The notes below the pieces were generated by a model that saw only the letters and a list, made by a program, of their open reading frames with translations, had not been told where the DNA came from and did not search any database. DNA of 64,000 bases from Phycisphaerales bacterium UBA5793 (lineage in GTDB: Bacteria > Planctomycetota > Phycisphaerae > Phycisphaerales > UBA5793). The translations under genes were made by a program, and so were the position numbers. Each line of letters starts with the position of its first letter. The first letter of the stretch is position 1. Below are positions 9,496 to 16,493 of the stretch, piece after piece. Where the stretch lies: the NCBI GenBank assembly GCA_002418285.1, contig DIDT01000072.1:62001-126000 (forward strand), in the 5' to 3' direction.

Positions 9496-10983
9496 TTACC
9501 CCCCAACCCCCACCGCCGCTTCCTTCTCCGGCACCTTCAACTCACGCCGCACGATCTTCCCCGTCGGATTCCGCGGCAGCTTCTCCAGCAGGTACACATC
9601 GCGCGGCACCTTGTACTGCGCCAGATACCCCCGGCAGAACGACCGCAGCGCCGTCTCATCAAACACCGCCCCCTCCACCAGCTCGACGAACGCCACCGGC
9701 ACCTCGCCGCGCGACTCATCGCGCACGCCGATGACCGCGCTGGCCGCCACGCTCTCGTGCCGGTTGAGCACCTCTTCGATCTCGCGCGGAAAGACATTCT
9801 CCCCGCCGATGATCATCATCTCCTTGATGCGCCCGGTGATATAGAGGAACCCGTCTTCATCCTCGCGCGCCATGTCGCCGGTGCGCAAATACCCCTCGTC
9901 GTCAAAAGCCGCCGCCGTCTCCTCGGGCAGCTTGAAATACCCCTGCATCATGTTCGGCCCGCGCAGCCGCAGCTCGCCTTCCTCATTCGGCCCGACCACC
10001 CGCCCATCCGCCGCTACGATCTTCACTTCAATGCGCGGCAGCGCCCGCCCCACGCTGTGCCGCCGCGTCTCGCTCGGCCGACACCAGTGGCTCACCGCGC
10101 TCGTCTCCGTCATGCCGAACCCTTCGTTCAGCACCACGCTCAACTTCTCGCGAAACCCCTGCGAAATCGCGTCCGGCAGCGGTTCGCCCCCCGACACCAC
10201 AAACCGCAGACTCTTCCAGTCCTCCGCCGTCTGCTCCTTCACGTTCAGCAGCGCCGTGTACATCGACGCAATACCCATAAACGCCGTCGGCCGGTGCCGC
10301 TTGATCAGCTGCACGATCTTGCGCGGCATGAACCGCGCCGTGAAGATCACCTTCAGCCCATGACACAGCGGCAGCAGCGTCAACGCCGTCAAACCAAAAA
10401 CATGAAACTGCGGCAACACGCCCAGGATCACATCGCGCTCGTCAAAGTCCACCCACTCCATGCACTGCTCGATGTTCGCCGCGATGTTGCCGTGCGACAG
10501 CATCACCCCCTTGGGCTTGCCGCTCGTGCCCGACGTATACAGCAGCACCGCCAACTCGTCGCTCCCCACCCAGCGCGGCCAGCGCAACGTCGGCATCTGC
10601 TTGAAGTTCATCGCGTCCAGCCGGATCAGCTTGGGCCCCTTGGGCGCGGCGCCCACAAACTGCAGCATCGGCCCGACCGTGATCAGCGCATCGATCTCCG
10701 AGTCATCCACCACGTACTGCAGGTCCGAGTGCTTGAGCAGGTAGTTCAGCGGCACGACCGTCCGCCCCAGCAGCCACACCCCCAGCGCCGCCATCGGAAA
10801 CAGCCCGCCGGTGGGCAGCAGGATCCCCACCTGCCGCGACTCGCTCACCCGCTCCACCTCGGCCGCCACGTGCAGCGCCCCCACCAGCAGGTCGATCCCC
10901 CGCCACGACCGCTGGTCATCCACGATCATCACCCGCGTGGGATGCATCACAATCTGCCGCAGTATCGCCCAGGGGGTATTCAT
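9496..10983 (-). CDS. AMP-dependent acyl-CoA synthetase/ligase
   Basis: Activates a carboxylic acid, probably a fatty acid, with ATP to an acyl-adenylate and then to acyl-CoA. 495 aa. The adenylate-forming P-loop LLYTSGTSGKPKGV lies at about 147-160. Other family motifs: MTETSA, LRTGDMAREDEDGFLYITGR, IIGGENVFPREIEEVL and the C-terminal lysine motif NPTGKIVRRELK. The N-terminal domain is somewhat short before the P-loop, but all catalytic motifs are intact. The substrate cannot be read from the sequence. It ends 185 bp before the DUF1015 start on the same strand, with no gene between, and is divergent from the CII-like gene. The whole opposite strand is open, a GC-bias artefact. Confidence 0.92.
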   Translation of the reverse strand: MNTPWAILRQIVMHPTRVMIVDDQRSWRGIDLLVGALHVAAEVERVSESRQVGILLPTGGLFPMAALGVWLLGRTVVPLNYLLKHSDLQYVVDDSEIDALITVGPMLQFVGAAPKGPKLIRLDAMNFKQMPTLRWPRWVGSDELAVLLYTSGTSGKPKGVMLSHGNIAANIEQCMEWVDFDERDVILGVLPQFHVFGLTALTLLPLCHGLKVIFTARFMPRKIVQLIKRHRPTAFMGIASMYTALLNVKEQTAEDWKSLRFVVSGGEPLPDAISQGFREKLSVVLNEGFGMTETSAVSHWCRPSETRRHSVGRALPRIEVKIVAADGRVVGPNEEGELRLRGPNMMQGYFKLPEETAAAFDDEGYLRTGDMAREDEDGFLYITGRIKEMMIIGGENVFPREIEEVLNRHESVAASAVIGVRDESRGEVPVAFVELVEGAVFDETALRSFCRGYLAQYKVPRDVYLLEKLPRNPTGKIVRRELKVPEKEAAVGVGG

Positions 10984-11205
10984 GCCACAATACTCGACCG
11001 ATCAGCTGCAAGGTCAACAACCTCGCCGTTCACGCCAACGCCCAGGCCCAAAGCCCAGCCATAGCCATGCCTCGGCGTTGCTCTTCGTCACTCCCTCACC
11101 CCTTTCTCCCGCGCCCCCCTTGATCCAGTGCCTCTCAATCGCTATCAAGCATGCTGCCGCTCAGATCGCAACCTTCTTCCACCCGATTCACACGCCCGAT
11201 CCCCC

Positions 11206-11649
11206 ATGCCCGAACCCAACGACGAACTCGACCACATCGACGTCCCAGCCCAGGCCTTCCGCGCCCTCGTCGACAGCGTCGGCGTCAAGCGATTCTCCTC
11301 GGGCATGGGCCTCTCCACTCGCCAGGTCAATCGCATCCTCAGCGGCGCGCAGCCCAACCCCATCGACCGACTCATCAAGAGCCTCTCGTGCTGCGACCCC
11401 GAAGTCGGCGACCGCATCCTCGATCTCATCTGCCAGGAGATGGGCGGCTACTTCATCCGCGAAGAAACCATCGAAGCCGCCTCCGTCAACGCCGTGCGCG
11501 AATGCGCCGAAGCCATCGCCGCGATCAGCGACGGTCACATCTCCAAGATGGATGAACTCGTCATCCGCGAAGCCGTCGCCGCCCTGACCAGCCTCGCCCA
11601 GATCGTCAAGCGCCAGAAGATCCGCCGCATCAACGTCATCACCGAGTGA
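11206..11649 (+). CDS. Phage CII-like regulator, putative
   Basis: 147-aa small protein. Residues about 20-75 have a helix-turn-helix look (FSSGMGLSTRQVNRILSG, then DRLIKSL and ILDLICQEMGG). This is the layout of the phage regulatory CII (CP76) family, where a short HTH is followed by a segment ending in a Gly-rich turn. The C-terminal half is predicted helical (IREAVAALTSLAQIVKR) and may oligomerise. No clear ribosome-binding site precedes ATG 11206. It is a single gene followed by a cluster of dispersed repeats. The assignment is by pattern only; it could be another small DNA-binding protein. Confidence 0.5.
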   Translation: MPEPNDELDHIDVPAQAFRALVDSVGVKRFSSGMGLSTRQVNRILSGAQPNPIDRLIKSLSCCDPEVGDRILDLICQEMGGYFIREETIEAASVNAVRECAEAIAAISDGHISKMDELVIREAVAALTSLAQIVKRQKIRRINVITE

Positions 11650-11664
11650 TGTCGCAACGGTGGC

Positions 11665-11681
11665 ACGGGCGTCCCGCCCGT
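11665..11681. repeat. Dispersed palindrome, ACGGGCG-TCC-CGCCCGT type
   Basis: A perfect 7-bp inverted repeat with a 3-nt loop, preceded by GTGGC. This resembles a dispersed element I know from planctomycete and related genomes. It is 16 bp after the CII-like stop codon, so it may double as a transcription end hairpin, but no T-run follows. Confidence 0.6.
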
Positions 11682-11705
11682 ACGAACGAGCCGGCGCCCA
11701 ACGCG

Positions 11706-11725
11706 AGCCCGAAGCGTAAGCGAGG
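11706..11725 (+). repeat. AGCCCGAAGCGTxAGCGAGG dispersed repeat, copy 1
   Basis: 20-bp unit with an A at the variable position. Two further copies occur at 16342-16361 and 16376-16395 on the same strand. Each stands in an intergenic stretch, and copies 1 and 3 are followed by an AACGCCCGGGC segment. The motif is familiar from planctomycete intergenic DNA; its function is unknown. Confidence 0.7.
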
Positions 11726-11835
11726 ATCCCCCAACGCCCGGGCCTAGCCACTGCAAGTCCTGAGTCACGTCGAAGGATGCCCGGTCATTCCCCCATCCAC
11801 GAAAACCCGCCAACACCCCCACCCCGCGCGCATCC

Positions 11836-11862
11836 CGTCATTCCTGCGAAGGCAGGAATCCA
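11836..11862 (+). repeat. REP-like hairpin, CGTCATTCCTGC...GCAGGAATCCA
   Basis: 8-bp perfect stem (ATTCCTGC/GCAGGAAT) around a GAAG loop, flanked by CGTC and CCA. This is the widespread 'GTCATTCCxGC...GCxGGAATCCA' intergenic palindrome of many bacteria. It stands directly against the next repeat (11863-11905). Confidence 0.65.
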
Positions 11863-11905
11863 CTCCCCTCCTCCGGCTCTGCGGGGGAGGGTCGGGGTGG
11901 GGGTG
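11863..11905 (+). repeat. G/C-tract dispersed repeat, copy A
   Basis: 43-bp segment containing CTCCGGCTCTGCGGGGGAGG and a following GGGGTGGGGGTG tract. A second copy lies at 37521-37564 in the opposite orientation, so it is an interspersed element within this window. No protein is encoded in it. Confidence 0.65.
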
Positions 11906-11943
11906 AATCCATACGATCGGCTGATTCGCAAGCGAGGAACCCC

Positions 11944-12354
11944 ATGCCAACCAGACTCGAAACCCTCATCCGCCGCGCCAACGACGAACTGCTCACCAAG
12001 GGCAACTTCGCCGCGATCCCCGACTTCTTCGCGAAGGACTACGTCGCCCACGCCGGCGACAAGACCCACAAAGGCCACGCCTTCATCAAACGCTGGCTCA
12101 AGGAACTCCGCAAAGCAATCCCCGACCTCCGCGTCAAGAAGATCGAGATCATCCACGAGTCAAAAGACACCATCGCCTGGCAACGCACCCTGACCGGCAC
12201 GCACAAGGCCCAACTGAAACAAATTCCCCCATCCGGCAAGCGCGTGCAGTGGACTGAGTTGTTCATCACCCGAATCTCAGACGGCCGCATCGCGGAGGAC
12301 TGGATGCAGTCTGACCTCGCGGCCGTGCTGATGGCGAAACTCGCACCAAGTTGA
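11944..12354 (+). CDS. SnoaL-like / ester cyclase family protein
   Basis: 136-aa protein with the small alpha+beta-barrel (NTF2-like) layout of the SnoaL/ester cyclase group. Marks: an N-terminal helix pair (LETLIRRANDELLTKGNFAAIPDFFAKDYVAH split by a turn), GHAFIKRWLKELRKAIPDL, the strand WQRTLTGTHKA and the C-terminal DGRIAEDWMQSD. Members bind or isomerise small hydrophobic molecules, but many have no known substrate. GAGGA lies about 8 nt before ATG 11944. It is a single gene just after the repeat cluster; the function is not predictable from context. Confidence 0.8.
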   Translation: MPTRLETLIRRANDELLTKGNFAAIPDFFAKDYVAHAGDKTHKGHAFIKRWLKELRKAIPDLRVKKIEIIHESKDTIAWQRTLTGTHKAQLKQIPPSGKRVQWTELFITRISDGRIAEDWMQSDLAAVLMAKLAPS

Positions 12355-12415
12355 CTGTCTGATCCAAGCCTGATCCAAGCCTGGTCCTGCCAATCATGCC
12401 GCCCAGCCCCACCCC

Positions 12416-13282
12416 ATGCGTACACTGGCACAATCAATGCCAGTTCACGAACGCGAATACATCCTCTACTGCGATGAGTCCATCAAGGATGGTCGGTACT
12501 ACTCCAATTTCTACGGCGGCGCATTGGTCGCAGCATCCCAGCTTGAAAAGGTCACCCGGCGTCTTGCAGCCTCCAAGTTGTCACTGAACCTTTGCCAGGA
12601 GATCAAGTGGCAACGCGTCACCGATCAGTACCTGTCCAAGTACATCGCCATCATGGATGCGTTCTTTGACGAGATCGCTACCGGCAACGTCAAACTTCGC
12701 GTGATGTTTCGCCAGAATGCCCGCAAGCCAGTCGGCTTGACCGAAATGCAGATCGAACAGGCTTACTACATCCTCTACTACCAGTTCATCAAGCATGCCT
12801 TTGGATTCGGCTTCATGCCCGACCGCCCCGATCCGGTTGCGCTTCGAGCCTATTTCGATCAGTTTCCAGATACGGGCGAGCAGGTTGCCCGATTTCGAGG
12901 ATACATCCTCGGACTCAACGAATCGCGCGAGTTCCGCAAATCCAAGCTGGCTATTCGGCCCGAAGACTTCACGGAAGTCCGATCACACGAGCATGTCATT
13001 CTCCAATGCCTCGACATTGTGCTCGGAGCGATGGCATTCCGCCTCAACGATCAGCACAAGGTGAAGCCGAAGGGAAGCTCAAGAAGGGGCCGCCGCACCA
13101 TCGCCAAGGAAAAGCTCTACAACCACATTCGCGGCCGCATCCTGCTGCTGCGGCCAAACTTCAACACAGGCATCACGACAGGTGGGACACCGGAAGAGCG
13201 ATGGACTCAGCCCTACCGACACTGGGCGTTCGTTCCCAATGACCACGAATTCGACGCTTCACTGACCAAGCGTCAAAAATGA
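12416..13282 (+). CDS. DUF3800 domain protein
   Basis: 288-aa protein. The N-terminal YILYCDES motif (about 16-22) followed by a Gly-rich strand (FYGGALVAA), and the C-terminal EHVILQCLDIVLGAMAFRL, match the DUF3800 family, which has an RNase H-like fold with acidic residues expected to bind metal (Asp20, Glu21 here, and Asp in the CLDIVLGA helix). Activity is unproven, and members often occur in accessory or defence-rich regions. ATG 12437 is an alternative start; neither has a clear ribosome-binding site. The next gene on the same strand is an FRG-domain protein 448 bp away. No direct evidence of a phage-defence function is visible. Confidence 0.75.
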   Translation: MRTLAQSMPVHEREYILYCDESIKDGRYYSNFYGGALVAASQLEKVTRRLAASKLSLNLCQEIKWQRVTDQYLSKYIAIMDAFFDEIATGNVKLRVMFRQNARKPVGLTEMQIEQAYYILYYQFIKHAFGFGFMPDRPDPVALRAYFDQFPDTGEQVARFRGYILGLNESREFRKSKLAIRPEDFTEVRSHEHVILQCLDIVLGAMAFRLNDQHKVKPKGSSRRGRRTIAKEKLYNHIRGRILLLRPNFNTGITTGGTPEERWTQPYRHWAFVPNDHEFDASLTKRQK

Positions 13283-13730
13283 AAAAGGCCCGCCAGTCCT
13301 AATGGGTACCCCACGCGGAGCGTGGGACTTCGGACAGGTAGGCCCGTTTGATTATGCTATCGGCCAATCTCGCCGTCAACCGAAATGCGCGGGAATCTTG
13401 AAAAGTCGCTTTGAACAGCTCAAAAAGCGGGCTGGGTCCCCTGCGATGTCCACTGCCAGTTAGCTCCCTCGCCTACTGCAGTTTGAGCTTTCCATCGCTT
13501 TGGACTTCTCGCTCTAGACGAAGGGACACCACATGCGGCCTCGCGGCGATTGGCCAGAGTCAAGCTGTGATCCCAATTCTGCCTAACGTATCAGCAAGAG
13601 TGCGGACGCTCCGTCGAACACAGCCGTCCCTACCGTACCCGGAGTTTTTCGTATCTTGGAATGTGACCCACGGTTCGAGAGGCGTCGCTTAGCGATCCAT
13701 GCCATGGCGAGTAACGAGGGATAGTCTGCG
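13283..13730. other. Intergenic region with one REP-like hairpin
   Basis: 448 bp with no recognisable gene. It is less G/C-biased than the surrounding genes. The only clear element is the hairpin at 13310-13326. The FRG gene's ribosome-binding site (GAGGGA, about 13715-13720) is at its right end. I see nothing else. Confidence 0.6.
13310..13326. repeat. REP-like hairpin CCCACGC-GGA-GCGTGGG
   Basis: 7-bp perfect stem with a GGA loop, 28 bp after the DUF3800 stop. The core CCCACGCGGAGCGTGGG is a widely dispersed intergenic palindrome in many bacterial genomes. It may also end DUF3800 transcription, although no T-run follows. Confidence 0.6.
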
Positions 13731-14555
13731 ATGGAAAGTGCTTCACAGGCACCGCTTGGTTCTTGGTGGACAAGAGTGACGCCGGATTGGGCGACGTTTG
13801 TCAATCTGGCCGAGATTGCTTGCGGCGATGGCTCGACCTCTGGGAACGCCTTTAGGGGCCAGTCTAATTGTCAATTCTCTCTAAGACCATCACTGTTGCG
13901 TCTAGTTATGTTGTCCAAACTAGCGGTGGAGCGGGCCCTTGACATCGAACGGAGAATATCCACAGAGTTCGCTGCGCACGAACATCTCTATGCGATCTCG
14001 CCTTCCGAGCCAATTCAGGGGACAGTCGCATGGTGGCCATGGATGCAGCATTACGGCGCGCCAACGAGATTGCTTGACTGGTCCCTTTCTCCCTACGTTG
14101 CACTTTACTTTGCGGTGGAGCGCGATTGGGAGCATGATGGTGTCGTATGGGGCTTCGCGGTCAACGAACTGCGCCGAAGAATGTCTCAGCAATTCGGCTG
14201 TGAGAATGCAACAGTAGACCCGAAGCTACGCTCGATGTTCGACTCTCCCACGGCCCCTCCACACGTCTCGGTCGTCTCCAGCGAGCGATATTCCGAACGA
14301 ATGTCCCGGCAGCAAGGACTGTTCACGCTCTGTACGAACATCATGGCCGATCATGCCGATGCCATCGGTGGCCAATTGCCTGGTGAAAATGGCGTCGCAC
14401 ATTCCTTCAAGTTCGTGGTTCCAAGGACCGCAAAGCCTGACTTCTTGCGTCGTCTGCGTCGTTTGAACATCACAGCACTGTCGCTGTTTCCTGGACCTGA
14501 TGGACTGGGACGCTCCTTGGGCGAGTTGGTTCGGCTTGGGAGTTTTGGCAATTGA
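13731..14555 (+). CDS. FRG domain protein
   Basis: 274-aa protein carrying an FRG domain: FRGQ at residues 41-44 with LRPSLLR just after, the core WMQHYGAPTRLLDWS (about 104-118) followed by PYVALYFAV, and RMSRQQGLFT later on. FRG proteins are common on mobile elements and near defence genes, but their biochemical role is not settled. GAGGGA about 10 nt upstream supports ATG 13731. Base composition is more AT-rich at the 5' end than in neighbouring housekeeping genes, consistent with recent transfer. It follows the DUF3800 gene on the same strand. Confidence 0.82.
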   Translation: MESASQAPLGSWWTRVTPDWATFVNLAEIACGDGSTSGNAFRGQSNCQFSLRPSLLRLVMLSKLAVERALDIERRISTEFAAHEHLYAISPSEPIQGTVAWWPWMQHYGAPTRLLDWSLSPYVALYFAVERDWEHDGVVWGFAVNELRRRMSQQFGCENATVDPKLRSMFDSPTAPPHVSVVSSERYSERMSRQQGLFTLCTNIMADHADAIGGQLPGENGVAHSFKFVVPRTAKPDFLRRLRRLNITALSLFPGPDGLGRSLGELVRLGSFGN

Positions 14556-14684
14556 GAGCCAAAGGGAACGGGGGCGATGTGACGTGCTCCTTGATCACGC
14601 TACGCCCACGGCGAGGCAATCTGTTTGTGCATGACCTGAAGCTGGCATTCCAGTGTCAAGAGCCATGATCGCGCACAAAGCGCG

Positions 14685-14698
14685 GTGAACTGGTTTAC
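14685..14698. promoter_or_regulatory. Candidate LacI-type operator, site 1
   Basis: GTGAACTGGTTTAC. Read on the other strand it is GTAAACCAGTTCAC, one mismatch from the core of the perfect operator at 17827-17842. It lies about 740 bp before the MalG-type permease. Binding is inferred from sequence likeness only. Confidence 0.45.
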
Positions 14699-15265
14699 TC
14701 TCCCAACTCTCCGAGATCCCACCCCGCGTCGATCGCCAAGCCCCCAATCCGCCTCGACTTGCGAAGTTCGACCGTCCGAGCCGGCCATCTTCCGCCATCG
14801 ATCCGCCCCGCGCGCCGGCGCACCGCCGCAAACCAACACTAAACACCCCTCCCGACACCGCAAACCGCGATCACGCGCCGTCGCGCGCGCGACACTGCGA
14901 CGCAGCGCGCAAGATGGCGCGCACCAGCACGCGCGCCGAACCGTCGCACACATACGCGCTCACCCGAATCGCGCCGCACTCGGGCCGATCCCCTACGCAC
15001 ACATGTGCGCTGCTGTCGGATGCGCTTCGTGCGCGCTGCCTCTGAAAAACGCGCGAAAAGTTCCGACCACCCCCCGATCGGCGAAGTGAAATTCTCGAAA
15101 ATTCCTGATTCGTCTCCAAAAGTGATGACCAAAAGTCAAGCTGGGCTGAATAAGCGCCAGACAGCGCACACGCATAGTGACTTTTCACCCCTCGCCGAGC
15201 GCCGGCGCGCGGCAAAAGCGTGCGTCTTTGTGCGCGGCACGCCAATTGCACAGGCAAAAAACCAC

Positions 15266-15404
15266 TCACCACGGAGACACGGTGAACACGGAGAAATCCA
15301 TCTTGATCTGGCGTTGATGACGACCCGGATCTGAAGCCGGATTGTTGTCCGATCTGAACCCAATCCCCCTCTCTCGCTCCGTGTCCTCCGTGACTCCGTG
15401 GTGA
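15266..15404. repeat. Inverted repeat element with CACCACGGAG arms
   Basis: Left arm 15266-15293 and right arm 15377-15404 are inverted copies with 25 of 28 bases matching (start TCACCACGGAG, end ACACGGAG). The 83-bp centre has no gene. 'CACCACGGAGxCACGGAG' tracts are a known dispersed repeat type in planctomycetes. The right arm ends at 15404, one base before an in-frame ATG at 15405, so the element may have inserted at, or supplied, the permease 5' end. Confidence 0.65.
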
Positions 15405-15425
15405 ATGACTTTCCTACGATCCGCC

Positions 15426-16268
15426 ATGTCCGACACCGCCGGGCAATCGCGATCCGTCCTCTTCCGCTCGCTGGTCATGGCGGCCCTGGTCATGCTCGCC
15501 GCATCATTCCTGCTGCCCTTCGGCTGGCAGCTCGCCGCGAGCCTGACGACCAACGCCGACATCGACCTCGTCTCGCGCACCATGTGGCCCGGCGACGTCC
15601 GCTGGTCCAACTTCGCCGCCGCGTTCGATCGCGTGCCCCTCGGCGTCTACTTCTTCAACAGCATCCTCGTCGCCGGCTGGGTGACGATCCTCCAGGTCAT
15701 CACCAGCGCCATGGCGGCCTTTGCTTTCTCGCGCATCAGCTGGCCCGGCCGCGATCGCGTGTTCCTGCTCTACCTCGCGACGATGATGATCCCCGGCGCG
15801 GTTCTGATGGTGCCCAACTTCGCCATCATTCTGAAACTCAACATGTACAACTCCTACTCGGGGCTGATCATCCCCGCCGCGTTCAGCGCGTTTGGCACCT
15901 TCCTGCTGCGTCAGTTCATGATCACCATCCCCACCAGCCTCGACGAGGCCGCGACCATCGACGGGGCCGGGTACTGGCGACTGTTCTGGGATGTGATCCT
16001 CCCACTCACGAGGCCGGGTCTGATCACGCTGGCGATCTTCGCCTTCATCGGCAACTACTCCTCGTTCTTCTGGCCGCTCGTGCTCATCAAGAGCGAGAAC
16101 CTCCGCACCCTGCCCATCGGCCTGCTGGCGTTCTCCGACGACTACGGCACGGACATTCCCCTGCTCATGGCCGCGAGCCTCATGGCGATGATCCCGCTCG
16201 TCGTGCTGTTCGTCCTCTTCCAGAAGCACCTCGTGCGCGGCATCCAGATGGGCGCGGTCAAAGGCTGA
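15426..16268 (+). CDS. Carbohydrate ABC transporter permease, MalG type
   Basis: Inner-membrane subunit of a sugar ABC importer, 280 aa with about six membrane segments. The conserved cytoplasmic EAA loop is SLDEAATIDGAGYWRLFW...ILP, which docks on the ATPase. The start at 15426 (MSDTAGQ) is favoured because the alternative at 15405 abuts a repeat arm. It is an orphan here: no binding protein, MalF-type partner or MalK ATPase lies nearby, so partners must be elsewhere or lost. A LacI-type regulator gene lies downstream on the opposite strand and a possible operator lies upstream, which suggests substrate-controlled expression with the glucan locus (inference). Confidence 0.88.
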   Translation: MSDTAGQSRSVLFRSLVMAALVMLAASFLLPFGWQLAASLTTNADIDLVSRTMWPGDVRWSNFAAAFDRVPLGVYFFNSILVAGWVTILQVITSAMAAFAFSRISWPGRDRVFLLYLATMMIPGAVLMVPNFAIILKLNMYNSYSGLIIPAAFSAFGTFLLRQFMITIPTSLDEAATIDGAGYWRLFWDVILPLTRPGLITLAIFAFIGNYSSFFWPLVLIKSENLRTLPIGLLAFSDDYGTDIPLLMAASLMAMIPLVVLFVLFQKHLVRGIQMGAVKG

Positions 16269-16288
16269 CGCACAATGAGCCGTCGACG

Positions 16289-16309
16289 ATTCTGAGCCTG
16301 TCGAAGGAC
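16289..16309. repeat. Dispersed CCTTCGACAGGCTCAGAAT-type repeat
   Basis: On the minus strand it reads GTCCTTCGACAGGCTCAGAAT, the core of a repeat found in many unrelated bacterial genomes. It lies 20 bp after the permease stop codon. Confidence 0.6.
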
Positions 16310-16341
16310 GCGTGCAAACAAGCGGGTTCTTCGCATCGACG

Positions 16342-16361
16342 AGCCCGACGCGTGAGCGAGG
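16342..16361 (+). repeat. AGCCCGAAGCGTxAGCGAGG repeat, copy 2 (diverged)
   Basis: Reads AGCCCGACGCGTGAGCGAGG, one change from the consensus core. It is 14 bp before copy 3 in the same orientation. Confidence 0.65.
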
Positions 16362-16375
16362 AGTGTTGGCCCACC

Positions 16376-16395
16376 AGCCCGAAGCGTGAGCGAGG
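16376..16395 (+). repeat. AGCCCGAAGCGTxAGCGAGG repeat, copy 3
   Basis: Reads AGCCCGAAGCGTGAGCGAGG. It is followed at about 16421 by AACGCCCGGGC, as copy 1 is. With copy 2 it fills much of the gap between the permease and LacI genes, which are convergent. Confidence 0.7.
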
Positions 16396-16493
16396 AAATC
16401 CCTGAAAAACAAGCACGAAACGCAACGCCCGGGCAAAGCCTTGCCTGGCTGGGTTCGTGCACCATGTGACGAAAGACGAAGGCGCGAGTTGGT

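Larger units (their letters stand above)
14556..15425. other. Long non-coding stretch before the orphan permease
   Basis: About 870 bp without a convincing gene; short open frames are arginine/proline-rich and look like artefacts. Contents by eye: a LacI-type operator candidate at 14685-14698; an unusually CGCG/GCGC-dense tract at about 14860-15070; a more A-rich part (about 15070-15265); and a near-perfect 28-bp inverted repeat with arms 15266-15293 and 15377-15404 that ends right at the permease 5' end. Confidence 0.6.

Noticed and set aside
9403..11064. A 553-codon open frame opposite the acyl-CoA ligase
   Set aside because: His/Arg/Pro-rich composition typical of the reverse frame of a GC-rich gene, no domain and fully overlapped by a gene with all ligase motifs.
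13411..13692. A 93-codon open frame before the FRG gene
   Set aside because: No ribosome-binding site or recognisable motif; kept as intergenic.
14685..15089. A 134-codon open frame in the non-coding stretch
   Set aside because: Arg/Pro/Ser-rich, no ribosome-binding site, no family; lies over the operator candidate and the CGCG tract.
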